Source: Reyranella sp.
GTDB taxonomy: Bacteria; Pseudomonadota; Alphaproteobacteria; Reyranellales; Reyranellaceae
Length of the DNA stretch: 64,000 nt
Assembly (NCBI RefSeq): GCF_004297405.1
Contig: NZ_SCVC01000046.1
Span: 186,001-250,000 of the forward strand
Direction: 5' to 3'
Shown: piece after piece, positions 12,920 to 20,835 of the stretch
Layout: each line of letters starts with the position of its first letter
How positions within the stretch are numbered: position 1 is the stretch's first letter
The notes under the pieces: model-generated
Seen by the model: the letters and a program-made list of their open reading frames with translations, nothing else
Told to the model about the DNA's origin: nothing
Databases searched by the model: none
Program-made: the position numbers and the translations under genes

Positions 12920-13555
12920 TCACTGATACCGGGGATCGTCGGGACGGCGCATGCGCCAGACGTTCTCGGTCGTGGTGTATTCGCTGTAACCCAGGCGTGC
13001 GACCGGCTTGAAGGCCATGATGTCGACCCGACCATCCTTCAGGATGGAGTCGTCGATGTGCACGCCGACCACATGGCCCAGCACGATCGAGCCACGCTTT
13101 TCTTCGTGGCCCTTCTCGACCGGCAGTTCGATCGTCTTCCAGTACTTGCACTCCAGCGCCACCGGCGATTCTTTGACCCGCGGCGGCTTCACGAAGCGGC
13201 AGGGCTCGGGCGTCAGCCCGGCGAGCTTCATCTCGTCGACGCCGTAGGCCACCATCGCGGTGGTGATGTTCATCTTCTCGCTCAATGTGCCCGCCACCAT
13301 GTTGACGACGAACTCGCCGGTCTCCTCGGCGTTCATGCGGCTGTGTTTGGTCGGGGTATCGCCGTAAGTGCCGGTGATGGCGAAATAGACCATCGGTGGG
13401 AACTCACCGACGCCGTTGTAGAAGCTGTAGGGGGCCAGGTTCACGCGGCCCTGCTTGTCGACCGTCGAGATCCAGCCGATCGGCCGCGGCACGATCACGG
13501 CCTTCAACGGGTCCTGCGGCAATCCATGATCGCGCTTGGCAGTATCGTAAAACAT
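12920..13555 (-). CDS. Flavin reductase-like protein, tandem copy 1
   Basis: A 211-residue FMN-binding split-barrel protein, same length and domain layout as its downstream neighbour. It has the same VPRPIGWISTVD, APYSFYNGV and Y-W-K-T-I-E blocks. Differences cluster around residues 88-100 and 151-170, the latter between the conserved parts. It starts 9 bases after the end of the NDH-2-like gene, so the three genes form one reverse-strand operon. Whether both copies are active or one has diverged to another partner cannot be read from sequence. Confidence 0.87.
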   Translation of the reverse strand: MFYDTAKRDHGLPQDPLKAVIVPRPIGWISTVDKQGRVNLAPYSFYNGVGEFPPMVYFAITGTYGDTPTKHSRMNAEETGEFVVNMVAGTLSEKMNITTAMVAYGVDEMKLAGLTPEPCRFVKPPRVKESPVALECKYWKTIELPVEKGHEEKRGSIVLGHVVGVHIDDSILKDGRVDIMAFKPVARLGYSEYTTTENVWRMRRPDDPRYQ

Positions 13556-13564
13556 CGTTCCCCC

Positions 13565-14764
13565 TCACTCGTAACGCGCTGGTGGTGTCTGCACTGTCGG
13601 CGCCGCGGCATCAAGGAGCGCCTGCCGGCCGCCAGTCCGCGGCGGGTAGATGCGCTCGCGGTTGATCGTCTCCTTGGTGCGCTTGGCTGTCTGTCCACGC
13701 GACACGACCTTGCGGTTCCACCCTTCGGTATAGAGCGCACCCCAAGGACCGAGGTCGAGGATGGTCGTGTACCAATCGATCCGAAGCGGCAGCATCGGCT
13801 GGCCCAGCAGATCGCAGACCGCATTGTGGCCGGCAAAGCGGCCCATCGGCCGGCCGTGCTGGCAGGACATCACGCAGGAATGCGAGCCGTCGATCAGGAA
13901 CGAAGCCACATCGCCTGCCGCGAACTCCGCCTCCAGGCCCTCGATCTTCAGGAACGAATCGACCGGCAGCCGACCCAGGCGATCGCGCGTGACGGGAAGA
14001 AGTGACGTCAGCGGATGAGCCCGCATGCCGGCGCACCAGACGACGGTCTCTGCTTCGATACGTTCACCCGTCGCCAAGGTCGCACCAGCGGCATCAACCG
14101 ACGCCACCGAAACACCGCCGCGCCTTTCCACGCCGAGCGCAGCCAGCGCCTCTTCGATCACCGGCACGGCAGCCTCGCCCATGTCGGAACCAATGCGCGG
14201 CGCATGATCGGCGAGGATGACGCGCGGCGCCGCCACACCGGCCGCCCGCAGCTTGCCCGGCATCTCCGCGGCAGCCTCGATGCCGGTCAGGCCGCCGCCC
14301 ACCACCAGCGCGGTCGACGAGGAGCGAGGCCCCAGGCCGGCAATATGCTCGTTGAGCCGCGTCGCGGCAGCGTAGGTATCGACGTCGAAACCATGCGCTG
14401 CCAATCCGGGCAGGTTCGGCCGCGCAAGCTGGCTGCCCAAGGCGAATACCAGCCGGTCGTAGCCGATGCTCCGCAACCCCTCGGCATCGTAGGTCACGGT
14501 CTTCGCGGCGACGTCGATGCCCGTCACTTTGCCTTCGAGGCGGCGCACGCCGACGGGCACCAGCACCTCGTCGAGGGCCACGCGCGTCTCTGAAAGGTCG
14601 GCCTCGTAGTTGCGCACGCGGATCGAATGCCAGGGCGTGTCGTTCAGCAGCACGATCTCGATCTGCCCGGCGCCGAAGACTTCGCGCGCTCGCGCGGCGG
14701 CAAGTGCGCTCCAGAGGCCGGCGAAACCGCCGCCGAGGACAAGGATGCGTCGGGCTGAGGTCAC
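13565..14764 (-). CDS. NDH-2-like pyridine nucleotide-disulfide oxidoreductase
   Basis: A 399-residue FAD-dependent NAD(P)H oxidoreductase related to type II NADH dehydrogenases. The FAD dinucleotide motif V-L-G-G-G-F-A-G-L is at residues 9-17, the NAD(P)H motif VVGGGLTGIEAA lies near 170, and the second FAD motif is F-A-A-G-D-V-A about residue 280. There is no redox CxxC pair, which separates it from disulfide reductases. No clear C-terminal membrane helix is visible, so membrane attachment is uncertain. It heads the operon with the two flavin reductases and diverges from the SCO1 gene, 63 bases away. Confidence 0.85.
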   Translation of the reverse strand: MTSARRILVLGGGFAGLWSALAAARAREVFGAGQIEIVLLNDTPWHSIRVRNYEADLSETRVALDEVLVPVGVRRLEGKVTGIDVAAKTVTYDAEGLRSIGYDRLVFALGSQLARPNLPGLAAHGFDVDTYAAATRLNEHIAGLGPRSSSTALVVGGGLTGIEAAAEMPGKLRAAGVAAPRVILADHAPRIGSDMGEAAVPVIEEALAALGVERRGGVSVASVDAAGATLATGERIEAETVVWCAGMRAHPLTSLLPVTRDRLGRLPVDSFLKIEGLEAEFAAGDVASFLIDGSHSCVMSCQHGRPMGRFAGHNAVCDLLGQPMLPLRIDWYTTILDLGPWGALYTEGWNRKVVSRGQTAKRTKETINRERIYPPRTGGRQALLDAAAPTVQTPPARYE

Positions 14765-14827
14765 ATCCCGTTGTGCGACGAGGCGTCCGGCTTGTCGAGC
14801 GACCCAGCGCAGCCCATCTTCGAGCCC

Positions 14828-15409
14828 ATGTCAGTTACCATGAAGGCGCTGCTCGGCGTCTGGATCGCCGCCCTTGCCGCCGTCGCCGGCTGGATCGCCT
14901 GGGACGTTGTCAAAGGTAACGACCGGCAGACGATCGGCGGGCCCTTCACGCTCACCGACCAGGATGGCCGCACCGTCACCAGCGACAGCCTCAAGGGCAA
15001 GCCGACGCTGATCTACTTCGGCTTCACCTTCTGCCCCGATGTCTGCCCGACCTCGCTGCTGCTGATGGAAACCGCCGTCGAACAGTTGGGTCCGGACGCT
15101 GCGAAGAAGGTGAACCTGGTCTTCATCACCGTCGATCCGGAGCGCGACACGCCGGAGCTGCTCAAGGGCTATGTGCCCAACTTCGGGCCGACCTACATCG
15201 GCCTCACCGGCACCCCCCAGCAGGTCGCCGATGTGGCGCGTGCCTATCGCGTCTACTACCAGAAAGTCCCGGGCAAGGATGGCGGGCCCTACCTGATGGA
15301 CCACTCCTCCATCGTCTACCTGCTCGACCGCAACGGCCGGTTCGTCACACATTTCACACACGACGCCAAAGCCGAGCAAATCGCCAATGCTGTGGGCCGT
15401 TTGATGTAA
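14828..15409 (+). CDS. SCO1/SenC-type copper chaperone
   Basis: A 193-residue membrane-anchored thioredoxin-fold protein of the SCO1/SenC family, which delivers copper to the CuA site of cytochrome c oxidase. An N-terminal membrane helix (residues 6-28) is followed by the copper motif F-C-P-D-V-C-P (Cys69, Cys73) and His159 in MDHSS, the third ligand. The chosen start ATG at 14828 gives a normal N-terminus; ATG 14840 is an alternative and an upstream ATG at 14771 would add 19 residues before the helix. No oxidase genes are in the window. Confidence 0.9.
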   Translation: MSVTMKALLGVWIAALAAVAGWIAWDVVKGNDRQTIGGPFTLTDQDGRTVTSDSLKGKPTLIYFGFTFCPDVCPTSLLLMETAVEQLGPDAAKKVNLVFITVDPERDTPELLKGYVPNFGPTYIGLTGTPQQVADVARAYRVYYQKVPGKDGGPYLMDHSSIVYLLDRNGRFVTHFTHDAKAEQIANAVGRLM

Positions 15410-15412
15410 ATT

Positions 15413-15458
15413 CGACTTAAGTCGTTGAATTTGCCCTAATTGTGCACTGCACTATTAA
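15413..15458 (+). promoter_or_regulatory. phaZ: Control region of PHA depolymerase gene
   Basis: The gap between the SCO1 stop and phaZ is unusually AT-rich and holds a perfect 12-base palindrome CGACTTAAGTCG (15413-15424), then TTGCCC (15431-15436) and TATTAA (15453-15458) spaced by 16 bases as a plausible promoter. Between them is GTGCACTGCAC (15442-15452), a TGC-rich near-palindrome of the kind bound by PhaR-type repressors in other alphaproteobacteria. That link is inference from recalled TGC-rich sites, not a demonstrated match. Confidence 0.4.
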
Positions 15459-15496
15459 AGTGACAAGCCTTCGGCCAAGCGTACAATCCCGGCCGA

Positions 15497-16717
15497 ATGC
15501 TCTATCAAGCGTATGAATTCCAGCGGCAGCTCGCGACGCCAGTCCGCCTTTGGGCGAACATGCTCGAGCAGGCCTATTCAAGCCCCTACAACCCGTGGGC
15601 TGATACCTGGTTCGGCAAGTCTGTCGCGGCCGGCGCCGAGATCGTGGCGCGCCTTACCCAGACCTATGCCAAGCCAGCCTTTGGGTTGAGCACGACGCAG
15701 GTCGGCGACGAAGTCGTCGCGGTCAATGAAGAGATCCTGCTGCGCAAGCCGTTCGGCCAGCTCCTGCATTTCCGTCGGGACACGACGCGGCGCGACCCCA
15801 AGGTTCTGGTCGTAGCGCCCATGAGCGGTCACTTCGCCACTCTGCTGCGCGGCACGGTCGAGGCGTTGCTGCCCGACCACGATGTGCACATCACCGACTG
15901 GATCGATGCACGCGAAGTGCCCCTGTCCCAGGGCAATTTCGACCTCAACGACTATATCGACTACGTCATCGAGTTCTGCCGCTACCTCGGGCCGGACGTG
16001 CACGTGATCGCTGTCTGCCAGCCTTCGGTGCCGGTGATGGCCGCAGCCTCGCTGATGGCCGAGGCGAAGGACCCGCGCCAGCCCAAGTCGATCACCCTGA
16101 TGGGCGGCCCCATCGACACGCGCGAGAGCCCGACGGTCCCCAACGACCTCGCCATGCGCAACTCGATGATGTGGTTCCGCCAGAACGTCATCTCGACGGT
16201 GCCGCTCAACTATCCGGGTGCGCTGCGCCGGGTCTATCCGGGCTTTCTGCAGCTCACGAGCTTCATCAGCATGAACCTCGACCGGCATGTGAACGCCCAC
16301 ATGCGGCAGTTCGAGCATCTGATCAAAGGCGACGACGATTCATCGTCCAGTCACCGCGCCTTCTACGATGAATATCTCGCGGTGATGGATCTCACTGCCG
16401 AGTTCTACCTGCAGACCATCCAGGTCGTGTTCAAGGAGCATCAGCTCCCGCGCGGCACCTGGGTCAGCCGCGGCCGCAAGATCGATCCGTCGTTCATCGA
16501 GACGGCGTTGATGACGGTCGAAGGTGAACTCGACGACATCTCCGGTGTCGGTCAGACAAAGGCCGCACACACACTTACCCCCAACATTCCCGGCGCCCGC
16601 CACGTGCACTGGGAACAGCCGCGGGTCGGTCACTACGGCATCTTCAACGGTCGCAAATGGCGCGAGCAGATCATGCCGCGCGTGCGGGCGTTCATCCGCG
16701 AGAACGACGTCCGCTAG
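15497..16717 (+). CDS. phaZ: Intracellular polyhydroxyalkanoate depolymerase
   Basis: A 406-residue intracellular PHB depolymerase of the PhaZ type that mobilises stored polyhydroxyalkanoate granules. It carries the cysteine nucleophile in I-A-V-C-Q-P-S-V-P (Cys174) where lipases have serine, a hallmark of the intracellular enzymes, and a C-terminal His in V-G-H-Y-G-I-F. The N-terminal YEFQRQLATPVRLWA segment is shared by the family. The ATG at 15497 has no clear ribosome-binding site. There is no phaC, phaA or phasin gene in the window. The released hydroxyacids would feed acetyl-CoA pools. Confidence 0.93.
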   Translation: MLYQAYEFQRQLATPVRLWANMLEQAYSSPYNPWADTWFGKSVAAGAEIVARLTQTYAKPAFGLSTTQVGDEVVAVNEEILLRKPFGQLLHFRRDTTRRDPKVLVVAPMSGHFATLLRGTVEALLPDHDVHITDWIDAREVPLSQGNFDLNDYIDYVIEFCRYLGPDVHVIAVCQPSVPVMAAASLMAEAKDPRQPKSITLMGGPIDTRESPTVPNDLAMRNSMMWFRQNVISTVPLNYPGALRRVYPGFLQLTSFISMNLDRHVNAHMRQFEHLIKGDDDSSSSHRAFYDEYLAVMDLTAEFYLQTIQVVFKEHQLPRGTWVSRGRKIDPSFIETALMTVEGELDDISGVGQTKAAHTLTPNIPGARHVHWEQPRVGHYGIFNGRKWREQIMPRVRAFIRENDVR

Positions 16718-16741
16718 ACGGGTTCGCCTCCAAAGGGGTCG

Positions 16742-17716
16742 TTACGCTTTCGCGAGCCCCGCCTTCACCAGCGTCGGCTTGACGTCGACATAGTACTTCT
16801 CGGCGAAAGCACGATAGCCGGCCGGATCACGATACCAGGGCTCCTGGATGAACTTGTCCAGAAGCGGCTGATGACCGGGGTCGGCCATCGCTTCTTTCAT
16901 TGCATCGTGCAGGGCCTGGATGATCTGCGGCGGTAGATCCTTCGGGCCGACTAGGCCGTAGGGACTGACGGCCACGGCGTTGATGCCGCTTTCGATCAGG
17001 GTCGGCTTGTCGGGATAGAGGCCGAAGCGCTTCTCCGTCGCCATCGCCAGCACACGCACCTTTCCGCTTTCGACGAATGGCGCCCATGCCGCGCCGTCGG
17101 GCACGAACTGGATGTGGCCGCCCAGCAGCGCCGGCATCCATTCGGCGCCACCCTTGTAGGGAATATGGGTGAAGCGCGCGCCGGTTGCCTGCTCGGTTTC
17201 GAGCATCAGCAAGTGGCCCGTGCCGCCGATGCCGCTGGTGCCATAGTTAAGTTTCTCGGGTTCACGCTTGCCGGCCTCGATCAGCTCACCGATCGTCTTC
17301 CAGGGTGCGTCAGCGAGGACGACGACACCGAAGGTGAATTCGGACAGGCCGATGATGTAGGAAAAGTCACGCAGCGGATGCCAGTTCGCAGCCTGGTAGT
17401 GCGGATAGCGCAGGCTGTTGATGGTCATGCAGGCGATCGTGTAGCCGTCTGGCTTGGTGTTCACCATCTGCGCCGCCGCGAGCGTCGCGCCGGCACCCGC
17501 CTTCACATCGACGATGACCTGCTGGCCCCATTTGCGGCCGACCCTCTCGCCGAGAAAGCGAAGGTGCACGTCGCACACACCGCCGGCCGCCAGCGGATTG
17601 TAGATCGTGATCGGTTTGTCGGGCTTCCAGGATCCTTGGGCACGGACCAACGCCGGTGCAGCAAGCGCACCTCCCACCACGGACACCAGAACGCGACGGC
17701 GGTTCAAGCCTGTCAT
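16742..17716 (-). CDS. Bug/TctC-family tripartite tricarboxylate transporter binding protein
   Basis: A 324-residue periplasmic solute receptor of the Bug (TctC) family with a twin-arginine-like signal (N-R-R-R-V-L-V, then Ala-rich core ending LVRAQ). Family blocks ITIYNPLAAGG, V-D-V-K-A-G-A-G-A-T, HIPYKGG and G-L-V-G-P-K-D-L-P are present. Two ATGs are possible: 17722 touches the GGGAGG ribosome-binding site directly, while 17716 is spaced about 6 bases from it, so 17716 is preferred. No TctA/TctB membrane genes are adjacent, so this is an orphan receptor, common in bacteria with many Bug proteins. The ligand is unknown. Confidence 0.9.
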   Translation of the reverse strand: MTGLNRRRVLVSVVGGALAAPALVRAQGSWKPDKPITIYNPLAAGGVCDVHLRFLGERVGRKWGQQVIVDVKAGAGATLAAAQMVNTKPDGYTIACMTINSLRYPHYQAANWHPLRDFSYIIGLSEFTFGVVVLADAPWKTIGELIEAGKREPEKLNYGTSGIGGTGHLLMLETEQATGARFTHIPYKGGAEWMPALLGGHIQFVPDGAAWAPFVESGKVRVLAMATEKRFGLYPDKPTLIESGINAVAVSPYGLVGPKDLPPQIIQALHDAMKEAMADPGHQPLLDKFIQEPWYRDPAGYRAFAEKYYVDVKPTLVKAGLAKA

Positions 17717-17803
17717 CGTCATCCTCCCTGTGCTTCCGATCTGCGTCGGATGAGCCCAGCATAACACGAGATTTGGTCTGGGAATGGGGCTAGCATCCCG
17801 GAC

Positions 17804-18655
17804 GTGGCCGCCCCTGTTTCCATCTCCGACTGGAAAGCCGCCCCGTTCGACGTCAAGGGCGAGGCGGTGTTTGCCATTGGCGACGTCCATGGCTGCGCCG
17901 ACGAGCTGGCGGGGTTGCTGGACGCGATTGCCGGGCTGGCGCGCGATGCGACAGGGAAACGGCGCCTGATCTATCTCGGCGACATGATCAATCGCGGGCC
18001 GGACAGCGTCCGCGTCCTCGATCTCTGGGCCCAGAACGAGGAGGCGCACGGCGTCGACCATATCGACCGGCTGATGGGCAATCACGAGATCATGATGATG
18101 CTCACGGTCATCGGTGGACCTCACGCCCACAAGGCCGAGACCATGTGGCTGTCCAAACGCATGGGCGGCCATATCCTGCTCGATCAAATGATCGCCAAGG
18201 CGGGCCATCCCGCGGCGCACGCCGACCAAGCGCTGCTCGCCGAGGTGCTGGGCGACTCGATCGTGCATCGCCTGCAGGGCATGCGATCCCACGTGCGACT
18301 GGGCAACACGCTGTTCGTCCATGGCGGCCTCGATCCGCACGCCGACCCGGACGAGTTCCTGACGCGGCCCTGGACCCTCTTCACCGAAGCGCGCTGGGCC
18401 TGGATCAACCACGGCTTCCTCGACTGGAAGAAGGGTTTCGGAGGCACCCTGGTGGTGCATGGCCACACCCCACCCGACAAGCACCGGGCGATCAGCGGCC
18501 TCGAGGATCCGCATCTGTTCGAGGGCGACCGGCTCGGTTTGGATGGCGGCAGCGCCCGCACCGGCATCGTGACGGCGGCGGAAATTCAGGATGGCCGTTA
18601 TCGGCTTCTCAAGGCTGGCACGCCTTTCGAGAATCCCCTCCCCTCCCAGGGGTAA
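17804..18655 (+). CDS. Calcineurin-like serine/threonine-type phosphoesterase
   Basis: A 283-residue metallophosphoesterase with all core motifs: GDVHG (Asp27, His29), GDMINRG (Asp60, Arg64), GNHE (Asn93, His94), a His in L-F-V-H-G-G and VVHGHTP. It is closest in style to bacterial PPP-type protein phosphatases and ApaH-like enzymes; whether the substrate is a phosphoprotein, a nucleotide or a small molecule is open. The start is a GTG at 17804. It stands alone, divergent from the binding-protein gene with 87 bases between them. Confidence 0.88.
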   Translation: MAAPVSISDWKAAPFDVKGEAVFAIGDVHGCADELAGLLDAIAGLARDATGKRRLIYLGDMINRGPDSVRVLDLWAQNEEAHGVDHIDRLMGNHEIMMMLTVIGGPHAHKAETMWLSKRMGGHILLDQMIAKAGHPAAHADQALLAEVLGDSIVHRLQGMRSHVRLGNTLFVHGGLDPHADPDEFLTRPWTLFTEARWAWINHGFLDWKKGFGGTLVVHGHTPPDKHRAISGLEDPHLFEGDRLGLDGGSARTGIVTAAEIQDGRYRLLKAGTPFENPLPSQG

Positions 18656-18671
18656 ATTATTTGTGCCGAAC

Positions 18672-18698
18672 TGTCGGCTGAGCCCTTATCTCTCCGTC
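18672..18698 (+). promoter_or_regulatory. ECF-type promoter P1 (before DGPF-sigma operon)
   Basis: TGTCGG at 18672-18677, a 17-base spacer, and CGTCCT starting at 18695. The same hexamers at the same spacing recur at 20368. The -35/-10 style (TGTCG and CGTC) matches what I recall of ECF42 targets rather than sigma70. A transcription start near 18705 would leave a short leader with GAGGG at 18710-18714 as ribosome-binding site for the ATG at 18723. Confidence 0.7.
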
Positions 18699-18722
18699 CT
18701 AGGTAATAAGAGGGCCTTTTTC

Positions 18723-19112
18723 ATGCTCTACGCCATCCTTTGCTACAATTCCGAGGACGCCGTCGGCTCCTGGTCCAAGGAGTATCACGCCCAGACCATG
18801 GAGCGGCTGCTCACGGTGCATGACAAGCTGGCCAAGCAGGGCCGGCTCGGCCCCGTCGCCCGACTGCTGCCCACCACGGCCGCCACCACCCTGCGCAAAG
18901 GCCGCGAAGAGATGGTGATCGACGGTCCCTTCGCCGAAACCAAGGAACAGCTCCTCGGCTTCTACATCGTCGACTGCGCCTCACTGGACTCTGCCATCGA
19001 CGTCGCCAAGGATCTCGCCAAGGCCAATCCGGGTACCGGAAGCTATGAGATCCGGCCGGTGGCTGAGATCCATGAAAGCCATCTGCCCGCAGAAAAGAAG
19101 CCCGCGGCATGA
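18723..19112 (+). CDS. DGPF/YCII-related protein of an ECF42 module
   Basis: A 129-residue small soluble protein of the YCII-related DGPF family, named for the motif Asp-Gly-Pro-Phe, here at residues 67-70 in V-I-D-G-P-F-A-E-T-K. The fold is a ferredoxin-like dimer; biochemical function is unknown. DGPF genes are the conserved neighbours of ECF42 sigma factors, and here the stop overlaps the sigma gene (ATGA), so both are co-translated. Gly-rich S-Y-E-I-R-P-V at the C-terminus is also typical. The start ATG follows GAGGG at good spacing; longer upstream frames lack homology-like features. Confidence 0.88.
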   Translation: MLYAILCYNSEDAVGSWSKEYHAQTMERLLTVHDKLAKQGRLGPVARLLPTTAATTLRKGREEMVIDGPFAETKEQLLGFYIVDCASLDSAIDVAKDLAKANPGTGSYEIRPVAEIHESHLPAEKKPAA

Positions 19113-20347
19113 GCGATCTCGGCTGGATCGATGCGGTTGTCTGCGCGGCGCGTCCCCAGGTCATGGGGGCCTTGCTGCGCTACTTCCGCGACCTCGATAC
19201 GGCCGAGGAAGCTTTCCAGGAGGCCTGCCTGCGGGCGCTGAAGAACTGGCCGCAGAACGGCCCGCCGCGCGATGCCGCTGCCTGGCTGATCCTGGTCGGG
19301 CGCAATGCGGCGATGGACGATGTCCGCAAGCGCGCGAAGCAGACCGAGCTGCCCGACGAGGCCGAGCTTTCCGACCTCGATGACGCCGAAGCCTCGATGG
19401 CCGACCGGCTCGACGGCGATCACTACCGCGACGATATCCTGCGGCTGCTCTTCATCTGCTGCCATCCCGAGCTGCCGTCGACGCAGCAGATTGCGCTCGC
19501 CCTGCGTGTCGTCTGCGGCCTCTCTGTGACACAGATCGCGCGCGCCTTCCTCGTCAGCGAAGCGGCGATGGAGCAGCGCATCACACGCGCCAAGGCCCGT
19601 GTCGGGAACGCCAAGATGGCTTTCGAGACCCCCGGGGCGCCCGAACGCGCCGAACGGCTCGCGACCGTCGCGGCCATGGTCTACCTCACCTTCAACGAAG
19701 GCTATTCGGCGAACCAGGCCGAAGCCGAGGCGCGCGCCCCGCTGGCCGAAGAGGCGATCCGGCTGGTTCGGCTCCTGCTGCGGCTCTTTCCCACCGAGCC
19801 CGAGATCATGGGCCTGACGGCGCTGATGCAGTTGCAGCAGTCACGGGCGCAGGCACGCTTCGACAAGGACGGTAATATCGTCCTGCTCGAGGATCAGGAT
19901 CGCACCCTGTGGAGCCAGGGCCGCATCGCCGAAGGCCTAGCACTGATCGACAAGGCGATGCGCCATCGCCAGCCCGGCCCCTACCAGATCCAGGCCGCGA
20001 TTGCGGCACTCCACGCCCAGGCCAAGCGCCCGGAAGAGACCGATTGGAAACAGATCGACCTGCTCTACGCCAACCTGGAACGGCTCCAGCCCTCGCCCGT
20101 GGTGACGCTCAATCGCGCCGTCGCCGTCTCCAAGGTCAATGGCCCGCAAGCCGCGCTGGAGATGATCGAACCCCTGGGCTCCCGGCTGCAGGGCTACTTC
20201 TATTTCCATGGCGTCAAAGGGGCGTTGTTGCAGCAACTCGAACGCACCGGCGAAGCTCGCGAAGCCTTCGGCCGCGCCATCGCCCTGGCCAACACCCCGG
20301 CCGAGGCCGCCCATATCCGGCAACATCTCGACCGCCTGTCGTCATAG
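19109..20347 (+). CDS. ECF42-type RNA polymerase sigma factor with TPR-like C-terminal extension
   Basis: A 412-residue extracytoplasmic-function sigma factor. Residues 10-80 form sigma region 2 (D-T-A-E-E-A-F-Q-E-A-C-L-R-A-L), residues 115-175 region 4 with the helix-turn-helix G-L-S-V-T-Q-I-A-R-A-F-L-V-S, and residues 185-412 a long helical, TPR-like extension including N-E-G-Y-S and L-N-R-A-V-A-V. ECF factors are normally about 180 residues; this doubled length and the adjacent DGPF gene define the ECF42 group, where the extension is needed for activity. No anti-sigma gene is present. Two matching promoters at 18672 and 20368 are likely its targets, which implies positive autoregulation. 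Confidence 0.92.
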   Translation: MSDLGWIDAVVCAARPQVMGALLRYFRDLDTAEEAFQEACLRALKNWPQNGPPRDAAAWLILVGRNAAMDDVRKRAKQTELPDEAELSDLDDAEASMADRLDGDHYRDDILRLLFICCHPELPSTQQIALALRVVCGLSVTQIARAFLVSEAAMEQRITRAKARVGNAKMAFETPGAPERAERLATVAAMVYLTFNEGYSANQAEAEARAPLAEEAIRLVRLLLRLFPTEPEIMGLTALMQLQQSRAQARFDKDGNIVLLEDQDRTLWSQGRIAEGLALIDKAMRHRQPGPYQIQAAIAALHAQAKRPEETDWKQIDLLYANLERLQPSPVVTLNRAVAVSKVNGPQAALEMIEPLGSRLQGYFYFHGVKGALLQQLERTGEAREAFGRAIALANTPAEAAHIRQHLDRLSS

Positions 20348-20367
20348 CGAACTTTTTCTGCTGGCGA

Positions 20368-20394
20368 TGTCGGATCGCGCCGAAGTCATTCGTC
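20368..20394 (+). promoter_or_regulatory. ECF-type promoter P2 (before VOC-DoxX genes)
   Basis: TGTCGG at 20368-20373, a 17-base spacer, and CGTCCT starting at 20391, the same elements and spacing as P1. It lies in the 79-base gap between the sigma gene and the VOC gene. A start near 20400 would place the upstream ATG (20403) at the 5' end of the message and leaves AAGGAG (20414-20419) to serve the ATG at 20427. Confidence 0.7.
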
Positions 20395-20426
20395 CTCGGG
20401 ATATGACAACAGCCAAGGAGACTGTC

Positions 20427-20834
20427 ATGACCAACGCCCAACCGCCGGTTCTCGGCGGCCCCTGCCCTTATCTGTCAGTCGACGGTGCAGCGAAGGCTGC
20501 GGACTTCTACGTCAAGGCTCTCGGCGCCAAGGAAGTCATGCGCATGCCGCCCGACGACAAAGGGCGGTATCTGCACATTCATCTCGTAATCAACGGCGGC
20601 TCGCTGATGCTGGCCGATGCCTTCCCCGAACATGGCCATCCGCTGGAGAAGCCGGCGGGCTTCACCTTGCATCTCGCCGTCGACGACGTCGACGCCGCGT
20701 TCAATCACGCGGTCAAGGCCGGCGCCGAAGTCGTGCTGCCGGTGCAGGACATGTTCTGGGGTGATCGCTACGGCCAGTTCCGCGATCCGTTTGGCGTTCT
20801 GTGGTCGATGGGTGCGCCGATCAAGACGGCCTGA
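20427..20834 (+). CDS. VOC-family (PhnB/glyoxalase-like) protein
   Basis: A 135-residue single-domain VOC protein of the PhnB-like type, with P-Y-L-S-V-D-G-A near the start, F-Y-V-K-A-L-G-A, and the C-terminal W-G-D-R-Y-G-Q-F-R-D-P-F-G block. Members bind metals or small molecules; catalytic function is unassigned. The start at 20427 is chosen because AAGGAG lies 7 bases before it and because promoter P2 would start the message near 20400. It is followed after one base by the DoxX-like gene. Placement behind P2 makes it part of the ECF42 regulon (inference). Confidence 0.85.
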   Translation: MTNAQPPVLGGPCPYLSVDGAAKAADFYVKALGAKEVMRMPPDDKGRYLHIHLVINGGSLMLADAFPEHGHPLEKPAGFTLHLAVDDVDAAFNHAVKAGAEVVLPVQDMFWGDRYGQFRDPFGVLWSMGAPIKTA

Positions 20835-20835
20835 G

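Noticed and set aside
18682..18721. Bulged stem (GCCC-TTAT with ATAA-GA-GGGC) followed by five T before the DGPF gene, terminator-like
   Set aside because: The stem has a two-base bulge and overlaps promoter P1; GAGGG is better explained as the ribosome-binding site of the DGPF gene.
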